The notes: generated by a model from the sequence alone, not told the origin. A stretch of DNA of 12,908 nt from Oscillospiraceae bacterium (GCA_031285645.1 JAITVU010000275.1:1-12908), one strand, 5' to 3'; shown: positions 6,414 through 12,908, counted from the first letter of the stretch. A program made the numbers and translations.

Positions 6414-7357
6414 ACCGTCAACCCCGTAATCTTCCCGTGCGCTTTTTCGTTACCATATTCAAGCCCGATCTCACCGTAAATCTGGAATTTGTCGGATGCG
6501 CCGGTCTTAGCCAGCGATTCAACAAACAAAAAGCCTTTGCCGGGGATCAAAAGGAACACAGGCGCACACATTTCCAAAGATACAACTGCAAGCTGGTCTG
6601 CGGGCATATACCTGTTGAGCATGATATTAACCCGGCCAAAGTCTGTCTCAATAGTCTGCACATTCACACCGGCGACGTTGCGTGTTTCCTCCGAGTAACC
6701 CTTATCCGTGATAAAGAGCTTTGTGAGACGGCGTTTCTGCGCGCTGTTGACCATCAGCGTGGCGTATTCGCTTTCCTTAATGCCGCCGTTGTCCCAAATC
6801 CCTTGCATCAAATCCAGGACTATTGTGTCGGTCAACTCGGTAGGGGTAGAATTCGTGATGACATTAGTTGTGGTTGCTTCCAGTATTCCGCGCGTTTTCC
6901 TTGCGGTCGTATTGTCGGTCGGCTTGTGGTACGTGCCGCGAATAAAGCTGTATTCTATGTCTCTTGCAACTTCCTTAAGCGCCGCCTGTGTCTGGAATCC
7001 GATTTCATCCATAACAGGGTTGCTGCCCGCAATATTTAACCCCTCATACTGGCCTGTCGCGGCCTGTTTCGTATAGGAAATGTCAATTGCTTCCTGATGA
7101 ATCTGGACAAGGTTGTCAACTGGGAAGCGCACACGGGCTTTAGCTTCCGGGGCTTCCGCACCCTCAACTTTTGTATTCTGCCCGGCGTCTCTCAGGTCGT
7201 AACCTTGCCACTGGAAGTTAGTCGACGTCGTTTCCTTGCCGCCGCTCAGTCCTCCGATAGCACTGAGAAAAGGGGTGTCGGTCGGCGTCACCTCAAAAAG
7301 AGGCCCCACAAAGTTGGGAAGGTTAAATGTTAATCCGCGTCCGGTAATTCCGGCCAT
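6410..7357 (-). CDS. Major capsid protein, SU10-like
   Basis: This is a 315-residue HK97-fold shell protein. The opening FNLPNFVGPLFEVTPTDTPF (11-30) and the stretch around GGLSGGKETTSTNFQWQ resemble the SU10/DUF5309 family of major capsid proteins. That N-terminal consensus marks proteins without a long cleaved delta domain, consistent with the separate scaffold just upstream. The middle (about 120-230) holds an ALKEVARDIEYSFIRG helix typical of the spine helix and P domain. The ATG comes straight after the scaffold stop, and an AAAGGA ribosome site lies within the scaffold's last codons. The stop overlaps the next small gene by ATGA. No insertion domain or truncation is apparent. Confidence 0.93.
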   Translation of the reverse strand: MAGITGRGLTFNLPNFVGPLFEVTPTDTPFLSAIGGLSGGKETTSTNFQWQGYDLRDAGQNTKVEGAEAPEAKARVRFPVDNLVQIHQEAIDISYTKQAATGQYEGLNIAGSNPVMDEIGFQTQAALKEVARDIEYSFIRGTYHKPTDNTTARKTRGILEATTTNVITNSTPTELTDTIVLDLMQGIWDNGGIKESEYATLMVNSAQKRRLTKLFITDKGYSEETRNVAGVNVQTIETDFGRVNIMLNRYMPADQLAVVSLEMCAPVFLLIPGKGFLFVESLAKTGASDKFQIYGEIGLEYGNEKAHGKITGLTV

Positions 7358-7993
7358 TTAATCATCGTCCTTTCTGAACAGTTTACTGAGTTCAAACAGT
7401 ATTACTTCGTCTTTATTTTTGGGTTTATCGGGCGTCACATCTGTGTTTTTGCCGGGCGCGGGCGGGTTTGTTATGCCGAATGCTTTAGCAAAGTTTTTCT
7501 TAAGGTCGGCTGCCACCTGTTCCGCGCCTACAGGTTGCATGTCTTCAATCTTAATCGCCGCCATATCCGCTTTCGCCATTAACAGTTCGAGCATATTCGC
7601 GTCCGCGCGCAGCTTTAAAAGTTCCTGACGGACCGCGCCCGATTTAATCATGTTTTCCAACTCGGATATTTGGGCGTCGCGCTCCCGTATTTCCTGCTCC
7701 GGCGTGCGCTGCTTATCCTTCCATTCCTTCGTCATGCGGTTGATGGAATCCGCATCGAAGCCTTGCTGTTCCAGCATGGATTTAAACACCGATTCCATTT
7801 TCTTTTCGGCTTTTTCGCTTGCTTTCGCCGCGATAGCCTCAATGTCCACTGATGCGGGAGCGGGCGGTGTCGCTGGTAATCCCGGCTGCGCCGGTGGTGT
7901 CCCCGGATTTCCCTCCGGTTGGGTTGCGGGCGGGCCGCCTTGACCATCATCCGCAAAGTATTGCATGTTTAGTTTCAAGGGATTCTGTTTCAT
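7358..7993 (-). CDS. Capsid scaffolding protein
   Basis: This is a 211-residue scaffold that directs assembly of the major capsid protein and is lost or cleaved on maturation. The start at 7993 is chosen because GGAGG lies 6 bases upstream; the longer frame from 8026 has no such site. The protein has the usual scaffold make-up. An N-terminal PLKLNMQYFADDG (5-17) is the L.LQ.FA-like leader seen in many Firmicutes phage scaffolds and capsid precursors. A Pro/Gly/Gln-rich linker follows (18-48), then a long charged helical or coiled-coil stretch (50-170) and a basic/acidic C-terminal tail (190-211). Its place directly before the major capsid gene supports the role. The stop codon directly abuts the capsid start with no spacer. 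The call rests on composition and position rather than on catalytic motifs. Confidence 0.85.
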   Translation of the reverse strand: MKQNPLKLNMQYFADDGQGGPPATQPEGNPGTPPAQPGLPATPPAPASVDIEAIAAKASEKAEKKMESVFKSMLEQQGFDADSINRMTKEWKDKQRTPEQEIRERDAQISELENMIKSGAVRQELLKLRADANMLELLMAKADMAAIKIEDMQPVGAEQVAADLKKNFAKAFGITNPPAPGKNTDVTPDKPKNKDEVILFELSKLFRKDDD

Positions 7994-7997
7994 AATT

Positions 7998-8041
7998 CCT
8001 CCATTTAATGCCTGTCGGCAATCCATTTATAGCCTGTCGGC
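7998..8041 (-). repeat. Two-copy 22-bp tandem repeat in the scaffold leader
   Basis: Two adjacent 22-base units (8041-8020 and 8019-7998 on the minus strand) match at 18 of 22 positions. Both begin with GCCGACAGGC, which itself can fold into a tiny GCC-GACA-GGC hairpin, and both contain TAAATGGA. The second copy carries the GGAGG ribosome site of the scaffold gene. The first copy has TT in that place and carries the upstream in-frame ATG (8026) that would otherwise be taken as the scaffold start. It looks like a local duplication of the ribosome-site region; any regulatory role is unknown. Confidence 0.7.
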
Positions 8042-8058
8042 TTTTATTTTCGTGTATG

Positions 8059-8092
8059 AAAAAAGCGCCCCGCCAATCAAGGCAAGACGCTT
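8059..8092 (-). terminator. Intrinsic terminator after the toxin-immunity cassette
   Basis: On the minus strand, AAGCGTCTTGCC (8092-8081) can pair over all 12 positions with GGCGGGGCGCTT (8074-8063), counting three or so G-U pairs, across a 6-base loop. The stem runs straight into a T tract that ends at 8059. This is the layout of a Rho-independent terminator. It lies about 30 bases after the HD hydrolase stop and about 65 bases before the scaffold start, so it divides the late operon between the cassette and the capsid genes. How efficient it is cannot be read from sequence. Confidence 0.8.
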
Positions 8093-8120
8093 GAACATAT
8101 TTGTTATCAGATCACCTGTG

Positions 8121-8540
8121 TCAATTTGTCAAATACAAATACGCCTCTTTATATTTTTGCAAACGTTTGTAGTCTTTTTCTCTCGGATTCGGAATGCGTG
8201 AAATCTGACTGTTGTGCTTTAAATCAGCTAACTTTACATCACACGCAATTGGATTAGCTTTTACCCGGTCGAGATAATTGTAATATGTCTCCCCCTGGCG
8301 CTTTGTCAAGGCGTCGACAGCCTCCACAACAGGACCGGGAATGCCCGCCTCTTTCAATCCCTCCAGCGTCGTTTGCGAGTCCTCTACGACATCATGCAAA
8401 AGAGCGGCCGCTTGCCTGTAATCGTCCTTAAACACAGCCGCAACCGCACGGGGATGGTCGATATAAGCACTCCCGCCTTTGTCGGTTTGGCCGGCATGGG
8501 CTTTCTCTGCGATGGAGAGCGCTAAATCTATTAAATTCAT
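8121..8540 (-). CDS. SpoT/MESH1-like HD hydrolase (small alarmone hydrolase), likely immunity to the MuF toxin
   Basis: This is a 139-residue HD-superfamily phosphohydrolase of the type that removes pyrophosphate from the 3' position of (p)ppGpp or (p)ppApp. The SpoT/MESH1 pattern is clear: HAGQTDKGGSAYIDHP (15-30) with metal ligand H29, AALLHDVVEDSQTT (45-58) with HD at 49-50 and the catalytic ED at 53-54, and VKLADLKHN (102-110) with D106. The length suits a stand-alone hydrolase lacking synthetase, TGS and ACT domains. The start ATG overlaps the previous stop by 4 bases. There is only a weak GGCGG upstream, so expression probably depends on coupling to the two genes before it. Small alarmone hydrolases are known antitoxins of some toxSAS enzymes, so its place right after a RelA-like domain points to immunity. 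A metabolic role in host stringent-response control is the alternative. An intrinsic terminator follows. Confidence 0.9.
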   Translation of the reverse strand: MNLIDLALSIAEKAHAGQTDKGGSAYIDHPRAVAAVFKDDYRQAAALLHDVVEDSQTTLEGLKEAGIPGPVVEAVDALTKRQGETYYNYLDRVKANPIACDVKLADLKHNSQISRIPNPREKDYKRLQKYKEAYLYLTN

Positions 8541-8746
8541 GAGGCATTACCGCCGATCAGGATCTTCGCTTCGTTTTCTGTAATTTCCTCATAAAGTTCA
8601 TAAACCGGACTTTCATCATTGAAATACTGCAAAAAAACACCACTGTCGACCCATCCGAAACCAGAAACATATTTCTGATGATATGGCCCATCGGCGCGGA
8701 CAATCATACCCCTCCGCTCTGAGTCCAACAATTTAAAGTATTTCAC
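8537..8746 (-). CDS. Small acidic protein between toxin and HD hydrolase (unknown; candidate accessory immunity)
   Basis: This is a 69-residue soluble protein that I do not recognise with confidence. It starts with GTG at 8746, chosen because a strong GGGAGGTGG ribosome site lies about 9 bases upstream and because GTG A overlaps the MuF stop TGA. Its own stop overlaps the next start (ATGA), so it is translationally coupled on both sides. The first half holds beta-prone strands with GMIVRADG (13-20) and GWVDSGVFLQYF (31-42). The C-terminal part, YELYEEITENEAKILI (49-64), is an acidic predicted helix. There is no signal peptide, membrane segment or cysteine. Its location between a toxin-bearing protein and an alarmone hydrolase fits a second immunity factor or a chaperone for the toxin domain, but that is inferred from position only. 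Confidence 0.75.
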   Translation of the reverse strand: MKYFKLLDSERRGMIVRADGPYHQKYVSGFGWVDSGVFLQYFNDESPVYELYEEITENEAKILIGGNAS

Positions 8747-10446
8747 TTGTCCGCCACCTCCCTTATCCCCCTTGGAACCTTAAGAAGCCTTGACAGATCG
8801 AACATTTCTCCGCTCAATCTCAGGTATTCAGGGGATTCGTCGTCTGACAAAATGCGTTGCTTTTCATACAGGTCATGCAATTTGCCATTTTTCAATGCAA
8901 AGCTTTCAGGCGTATGATATTGCAGTTCGAATACTTGCCCATCCGGCGAAACAACGAAGGTGTTAACGCCGTTGTAGGGGTTGTATGGCTTATTCCAATA
9001 GTTTTTGATTACAATTGTATTATACCCCTCTTTGCCTAAAGTTTCAATACACTTACGCATCTTATCAGCCATATCATCCGCTGATGCCGTCAAAGTATAA
9101 CGCAATATATCCCGAACTTCTTTTATTGTGCCTGTTCCCGCTTTTACTTTCCGCTCGTATGAGTCTCTGGCTTTAATGCGGAAATCTAATCCTGCGGCCT
9201 CCATTCCCACCTGATCGCTCACCCGTTTTATCTGATCGGTGATAGGTGGCTCGTACATCACCGCGCGGTTATATGCCCTTTGCCAAGCTTCTGTCGGGTT
9301 TTTGTAGGGCAGGCGGTTATCCTGTCCGGCGTGGGCCTCTTGCCACTCTCTATAATTTTTGGATGATATCCGCTTTGATTCCCCTGTTACGGGGTCTCGC
9401 GCAATGCGTGTGTTGTTTAACAGATGCAAGCCCGGTATCTCGGGCGCTGTTGTCGTCCTGCAATTCACATGAAAAGCGGGGTAATTGATCCCGGATATGA
9501 CTCTTGTGGTATCGTAAGCCCGCCGCTGATATTCATTTTCCATCCGCTTAAGCTCTGCCGGTACATCACCGCCCTTCGTTACAGAGAAGACACAGCCATC
9601 CAACGCGCGGCATATTTCGCTTGTCAGGCTGTCCAGCGTCGCAATAATCTTATAAAATTCAAGATCATCGTCAATATACGCCTGTTTAGCTGCCTGATTC
9701 ATGCACTGCGCCGATTCGTTGTATAGAAGCCGGTACGCCTCATATTTCTTGCCACTGCCGGTGACATTGCCGCTCTCATCTCTTTTGACGGCTCCTATTG
9801 CCTTTGCCAGTTCATCAGCAAAGTATTGCGGCGGCTTTCCTGTAATAAACATTTCATTTAGCGTCTGCCTAATCCGCATACCTGTGTCCATATCCTGACG
9901 CCAAAGTCGCGTTGAGATATCAAGCCCCTGTACCGGCATTTCAAGGACTTTTTGGATTACAGTGCCTGAAGGCTGGGAAAATGAGAATTGAAATCCTGTG
10001 TATTGCTCGATATTGAACTGTTGACGCCAATAGGATTCGTTATATACAGCTTCGCCAATGGCCTCTATTTGCGCCTTGCGCTCTTGATACAGCTTTTGAA
10101 GAATCGCGTCGCACTGGAACTCTAAAGCCTCAAGGCGCGTAATTCGGGCTTTTACGGATAGATTATTAACCTCAAGATCAAAGCGGCCGATAGACCCGCG
10201 CGCAAGTTTTTCATACCGGGACAAGGTGTCTTTGAAGTCTTTAAGCTCATTCAGCGAAAGCGCTTTTTGCGCCTCCTCCAGCGTCAGGTTATTATTCTTA
10301 GCGTACCGACCGTAGAACGCGCTTATCTCTTTTAGCAAGTCTTGCTTGGCCGATTCAAAAGCGCGTATTATTTCAGGCACGCCGCCGTTCACAGCCTTTT
10401 CCATGCGGCCAACACTGTCAATCGCCCTCTGTTCCCAGTATGTCAT
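8743..10446 (-). CDS. MuF minor head protein fused to a RelA/SpoT-like toxin domain
   Basis: This is a 567-residue fusion. Residues 1 to about 340 are a phage Mu gpF/SPP1 gp7-like minor head protein, which binds the portal inside the capsid and can be ejected with DNA. The family signature is visible as TLDSLTSEICRALDGCVF (270-287) and PAFHVNCRTTTAPEI (323-337). A linker follows at about 340-420. Residues 421-521 resemble a RelA/SpoT nucleotide pyrophosphotransferase domain: FRIKARDSYERKVKAG (422-437) matches the basic ATP-site strand R.K...S...K; VRDILRYTL (444-452) matches the Mg-binding D..(G)xR strand; YNGVN (491-495) stands where NGYxS usually is; and FELQYHTPES (506-515) matches the catalytic E.Q.(R/H)T motif, with E507 the likely catalytic acid. 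The domain is divergent and lacks the usual NGYxSxH histidine, as toxic SAS proteins often diverge. SPP1 gp7 is only about 300 residues, so the C-terminal part is an addition. It overlaps the next gene by GTGA. The MuF part is firm; the toxin call is a strong inference. Confidence 0.9.
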   Translation of the reverse strand: MTYWEQRAIDSVGRMEKAVNGGVPEIIRAFESAKQDLLKEISAFYGRYAKNNNLTLEEAQKALSLNELKDFKDTLSRYEKLARGSIGRFDLEVNNLSVKARITRLEALEFQCDAILQKLYQERKAQIEAIGEAVYNESYWRQQFNIEQYTGFQFSFSQPSGTVIQKVLEMPVQGLDISTRLWRQDMDTGMRIRQTLNEMFITGKPPQYFADELAKAIGAVKRDESGNVTGSGKKYEAYRLLYNESAQCMNQAAKQAYIDDDLEFYKIIATLDSLTSEICRALDGCVFSVTKGGDVPAELKRMENEYQRRAYDTTRVISGINYPAFHVNCRTTTAPEIPGLHLLNNTRIARDPVTGESKRISSKNYREWQEAHAGQDNRLPYKNPTEAWQRAYNRAVMYEPPITDQIKRVSDQVGMEAAGLDFRIKARDSYERKVKAGTGTIKEVRDILRYTLTASADDMADKMRKCIETLGKEGYNTIVIKNYWNKPYNPYNGVNTFVVSPDGQVFELQYHTPESFALKNGKLHDLYEKQRILSDDESPEYLRLSGEMFDLSRLLKVPRGIREVADK

Positions 10447-11945
10447 TCACGCTCACCGGCCGCCGTCATATCGGGATGCATTTGCCCCCATTGGTCAAGT
10501 ACATCATCCTGCTTTTTCTTTTGTTCCTCCTTGACCTTTTCGCGTTCCTCCTGCCAGTCCTCTACAAGCGGATGCACTTTTGTCTTTGTTTCAGAGGACA
10601 TGACCGTATCTGGTGTCATTGTGATGATTTGTGCCGTTTCAAGGTCATTGCGCGGCTTATTGCGTGTCCATATTTGTTCTATGCGCTGATCCTCGGGCAA
10701 TCCAAGGTGTCGCAACACCACTTTAACAAAATGTGTAAGCGCCGGTCTGAACTGGGTTTCCATGAGGCCCGCTTTCAGTTCCAGAAGGGAATACAGGAAA
10801 TCTATGTAGACGCCGCTTTGGTTGCCCGCGTGGTCGGGGTTTGGGTTAACGGCCATTGCGGATTTGTAAAGCTGGTCAATCAGAATATCCAGCATGCGGC
10901 CGCGCGCTTCATAAGGTACTTCACCCCGAACGGCGTCGATCCCACCGTCACCATCGACATGTGCATATTTTTTTGTTTTCAAGCGCTGCAACAGGTCTAC
11001 TTCTTTTTCTATCTGGTTGCCGTCGTCGTCATATTCATAATCGGATTGCTCTCCGGCGTAGTTTTTGATAACCCATATAATTTCTTGAATATCATCAATG
11101 TCATTGGCAAATCCGCTTACGAGCTTGTCAACTGCGTCTATAAGCCGCTTGTACATGATCAGGTCACTTTTGCGTCCTGAATTATTGGGAAATTCGATAA
11201 AGGGAACCTCGCCATAACTGTGGATCTCTCTGTGCCATTGTCCATCAGGGAGACATTCAGGCTCGATTTCCTGTATGTCTATAGCGCTTTTGGCCTGCTC
11301 CATGTATATGACTTCCGAATCCGACCATACCTCATATCGTGTTTTATACTGCCCGGTTGATTCGTTGAATTTGTCATATGGATAAATCATATATTTAAGT
11401 TTGGGCTTTAGTCCGGATTCATCATAGACGGGCATAGCGTCCAGCGCGTCAACATACCAGTATTCAAGCGGCGCTGTTTCTTCCTCATAGCGATAATGAA
11501 GCCAGGCCCGCCCTGTGTTGGAAGCGTCCCGGCCAAGCTGCTGAATAATTTCCTTATAGTCCTCGCCGAGAGTGTCCCAGAATCGTTCAAGCTGCTCATC
11601 TGAAAGGCCCTTGATATCAAACTGCGGTGGGTATGTGAACAGATAACCATTTTTTTGATCCGTCAAAACGCGGTGCCAGTTTGTAGGAATTCGGTTGTCG
11701 GCCGATTTTAAAGGGTTACGCCCCATTTTTACCAGAAATGCATTAACTGCGTCTATAGCTGCCGCACCGTTTTTAAGGATATCGGTCTCGTTATAATAGT
11801 AGCGATTCCCCTGTCGGGCTTCTTTCCTGAACCGTCTGTATTTCTTTTCAGACGCTTTAATCATCGTGCGTATCGTATCGAGTTCCAGCTTTAAACACCC
11901 CCTAAAACCGTGTTCCAGTCTTTTTAACCAAGGATTGTATGCCAT
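10443..11945 (-). CDS. Portal protein, SPP1 gp6-like
   Basis: The portal is a dodecameric ring at one capsid vertex. It is the entry for DNA, the dock for terminase and the base of the neck. At about 500 residues the length suits the SPP1-type portal family. Its place directly after terminase and before the MuF protein is the standard order. The C-terminal tail is charged and Gln/Lys-rich (EEREKVKEEQKKKQDD), as in many portals. The start is uncertain. The ATG at 11945 lies 41 bases inside the terminase frame and has no clear ribosome site. Just after the terminase stop there is AGGGGGTG, followed 8 bases later by an in-frame CTG at 11888; the next in-frame ATG is at 11864 and also lacks a ribosome site. 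Translation may really begin at the CTG, giving about 481 residues. The stop overlaps the MuF start as ATGA. The family call is from overall sequence character and context. Confidence 0.92.
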   Translation of the reverse strand: MAYNPWLKRLEHGFRGCLKLELDTIRTMIKASEKKYRRFRKEARQGNRYYYNETDILKNGAAAIDAVNAFLVKMGRNPLKSADNRIPTNWHRVLTDQKNGYLFTYPPQFDIKGLSDEQLERFWDTLGEDYKEIIQQLGRDASNTGRAWLHYRYEEETAPLEYWYVDALDAMPVYDESGLKPKLKYMIYPYDKFNESTGQYKTRYEVWSDSEVIYMEQAKSAIDIQEIEPECLPDGQWHREIHSYGEVPFIEFPNNSGRKSDLIMYKRLIDAVDKLVSGFANDIDDIQEIIWVIKNYAGEQSDYEYDDDGNQIEKEVDLLQRLKTKKYAHVDGDGGIDAVRGEVPYEARGRMLDILIDQLYKSAMAVNPNPDHAGNQSGVYIDFLYSLLELKAGLMETQFRPALTHFVKVVLRHLGLPEDQRIEQIWTRNKPRNDLETAQIITMTPDTVMSSETKTKVHPLVEDWQEEREKVKEEQKKKQDDVLDQWGQMHPDMTAAGERE

Positions 11946-12908
11946 AGCGTGCGGCGTCGAGCCTATGGTTAAACTGGTCTATCGGCTTGTTTATATATTC
12001 GCCTGTTTTTTTGTCCTTTTCCCACGTGTAGTTTTCAAACTCTTCTATCGTATCGATGCAGCGCTCATCCACAATGATTTTAAAGCTACTCATTGTATCG
12101 ATCCCCCACCGTATACTGTCCGGCCCTTTGACAGCCGGTTTAATACGCGGCACACCCGCACGCCTGATTTCTTCGATTGATTTTTCCTCGGCGCTGTCTG
12201 CAATGATGATTTCTTTTGCGAACCCAAGGGATTTTATAGCCTCCGCAATCTCAGGGTTGATCATCCCTTTTTTGGAATACTCACCAGTTATAAATAATTG
12301 TCTACCCTGTTTATCAAGCCGCCCCCATGAAATGGCAGACGGGTCATTGACATAACCGAAATCCAAACCAATCCACTGCGGGAATGCGCGAATTTCATCA
12401 GGGGATATAAGGCGCTTGTGAATGATTGGAAATACGAGCTTATCGAGTGTCGCAAACTCACCGAGCGCATATATCCTGTAATATGCCGGGTTTGTCTGCG
12501 ATAGCGATTCCAGCGTATCCCTGTAATCCTGCGTCAAAAACCTATTGTCTTTATATGTGCTGTTTACGATCAGGGTATTAGGCTGTTTGGTTTGAAAGAA
12601 GTATGAATAAACCCAATTAGCTTTTGACACCGGGTTGAACATCATGTAGATTTGCGGATTCGGCTCCATTGGGCGCAAGCGTAGATTAAGCTGTGTGAAG
12701 TCGTCGAGTGTAAGCTCTGTTGCTTCCTCGACAACGATATCTGTAATACCGTCTATTGACTTTATTTTTTCCGGATCGTCGAGACCATTAAATAAAAAAA
12801 CTGAGCCGTTTGGCAGCTCAATTTCAAAATCAGATTTATTGACACGCGCCCCAGGTTGCCCGCTTTCTATTAACAACTTGCGCATCAGGGCAAAGACAGA
12901 GTTTTTTA
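11902..12908 (-). CDS. terL: Terminase large subunit (partial, 5' end outside window)
   Basis: This is the ATP-driven DNA packaging motor and headful nuclease. The reading frame stays open to the window edge: upstream of the first visible ATG (12885) it reads KNSVFAL, the usual sequence shortly after Walker A in this family, so the true start and Walker A lie outside the window. Numbering from that ATG (327 residues), a Walker B stretch DIVVEEATEL lies at 49-58, with the acidic pair at 53-54. The coupling motif MMFNPVS is at 81-87. The RNase H-like nuclease domain follows, with acidic residues at D175 (GLDFG), D230 (IADSAEE) and D310 (RLDAARYG). These motifs identify a Terminase_3/PBSX-type large subunit with an intact C-terminal nuclease. 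It ends in TAG inside the 5' part of the portal reading frame. The small subunit would be expected just upstream, off the window. Confidence 0.95.
   Translation of the reverse strand, partial: KNSVFALMRKLLIESGQPGARVNKSDFEIELPNGSVFLFNGLDDPEKIKSIDGITDIVVEEATELTLDDFTQLNLRLRPMEPNPQIYMMFNPVSKANWVYSYFFQTKQPNTLIVNSTYKDNRFLTQDYRDTLESLSQTNPAYYRIYALGEFATLDKLVFPIIHKRLISPDEIRAFPQWIGLDFGYVNDPSAISWGRLDKQGRQLFITGEYSKKGMINPEIAEAIKSLGFAKEIIIADSAEEKSIEEIRRAGVPRIKPAVKGPDSIRWGIDTMSSFKIIVDERCIDTIEEFENYTWEKDKKTGEYINKPIDQFNHRLDAARYGIQSLVKKTGTRF

Noticed and set aside
7359..8026. Longer scaffold start at ATG 8026
   Set aside because: It lies in the first copy of the tandem repeat without a ribosome site, whereas ATG 7993 has GGAGG at 6 bases and begins the usual scaffold leader.
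8020..8054. Promoter for scaffold/capsid with TATAAA as -10 (minus strand)
   Set aside because: The -10 looks fair, but the sequence 17 bases upstream (CACGAA) does not resemble a -35 element, so it is not listed as a feature.
8743..9186. ADP-ribosyltransferase or nuclease toxin at the MuF C-terminus
   Set aside because: No R-S-E or H-N-H type motif is visible; the ordered R.K...S, D..xR and E.Q.HT strands and the neighbouring SpoT-like hydrolase fit a RelA-type domain better.
10440..11180. 246-residue open frame on the plus strand with hydrophobic runs
   Set aside because: It is antisense to the portal C-terminal half; its Phe/Leu runs mirror the Glu/Lys-rich portal tail.
1..12908. CRISPR arrays, tRNA genes, insertion sequences or attachment sites
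   Set aside because: No regularly spaced repeats, cloverleaf sequences, transposase frames or flanking direct repeats were seen while reading both strands.

Overview
This window is the head-and-tail assembly region of a tailed phage or prophage, read almost entirely from the minus strand (late-gene order runs from high to low coordinates). The protein families (SPP1-type portal and MuF protein, SU10-like capsid protein, PBSX/Xkd-type sheath, tube and chaperone) and the strong GGAGG ribosome sites suggest a Bacillota (Firmicutes) host. A contractile-tail (myovirus-like) virion is inferred from the sheath gene. No integrase, att site or host gene is present, so prophage versus free phage cannot be decided here.

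Layout on the minus strand, in transcription order: large terminase (5' end outside the window); portal; a MuF head protein with an extra C-terminal domain that looks like a RelA/SpoT-type nucleotide pyrophosphotransferase; a 69-residue unknown; a SpoT/MESH1-like HD hydrolase (small alarmone hydrolase type); an intrinsic terminator and a short tandem repeat; scaffold; major capsid; a 55-residue small protein; head-tail connector; head closure protein; HK97-gp10-like protein; tail terminator-like protein; tail sheath; tail tube; XkdN-like tail assembly chaperone with a programmed -1 frameshift extension; tape measure; and the start of a further tail protein cut by the window edge. Most junctions are ATGA, GTGA or TAATG overlaps, so one tightly coupled late operon is likely. 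The one gene on the plus strand encodes a zinc-ribbon membrane protein (1829-2209). It sits between the chaperone and the tape measure gene and looks like a moron.

The most interesting part is 8121-10446. Here a virion head protein carries a candidate alarmone-synthetase/toxSAS-like toxin domain, and the gene two positions downstream encodes an enzyme of the class that removes such pyrophosphate modifications. All three genes overlap by 4 bases and are closed by a terminator. This reads as a toxin-immunity cassette carried inside the phage structural operon, with the toxin part of a minor head protein. The second clear mechanism is a textbook -1 frameshift signal in the tail chaperone gene: A AAA AAC, a 7-base spacer and an 11-bp perfect stem. 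It lets the chaperone be made in short and long forms.
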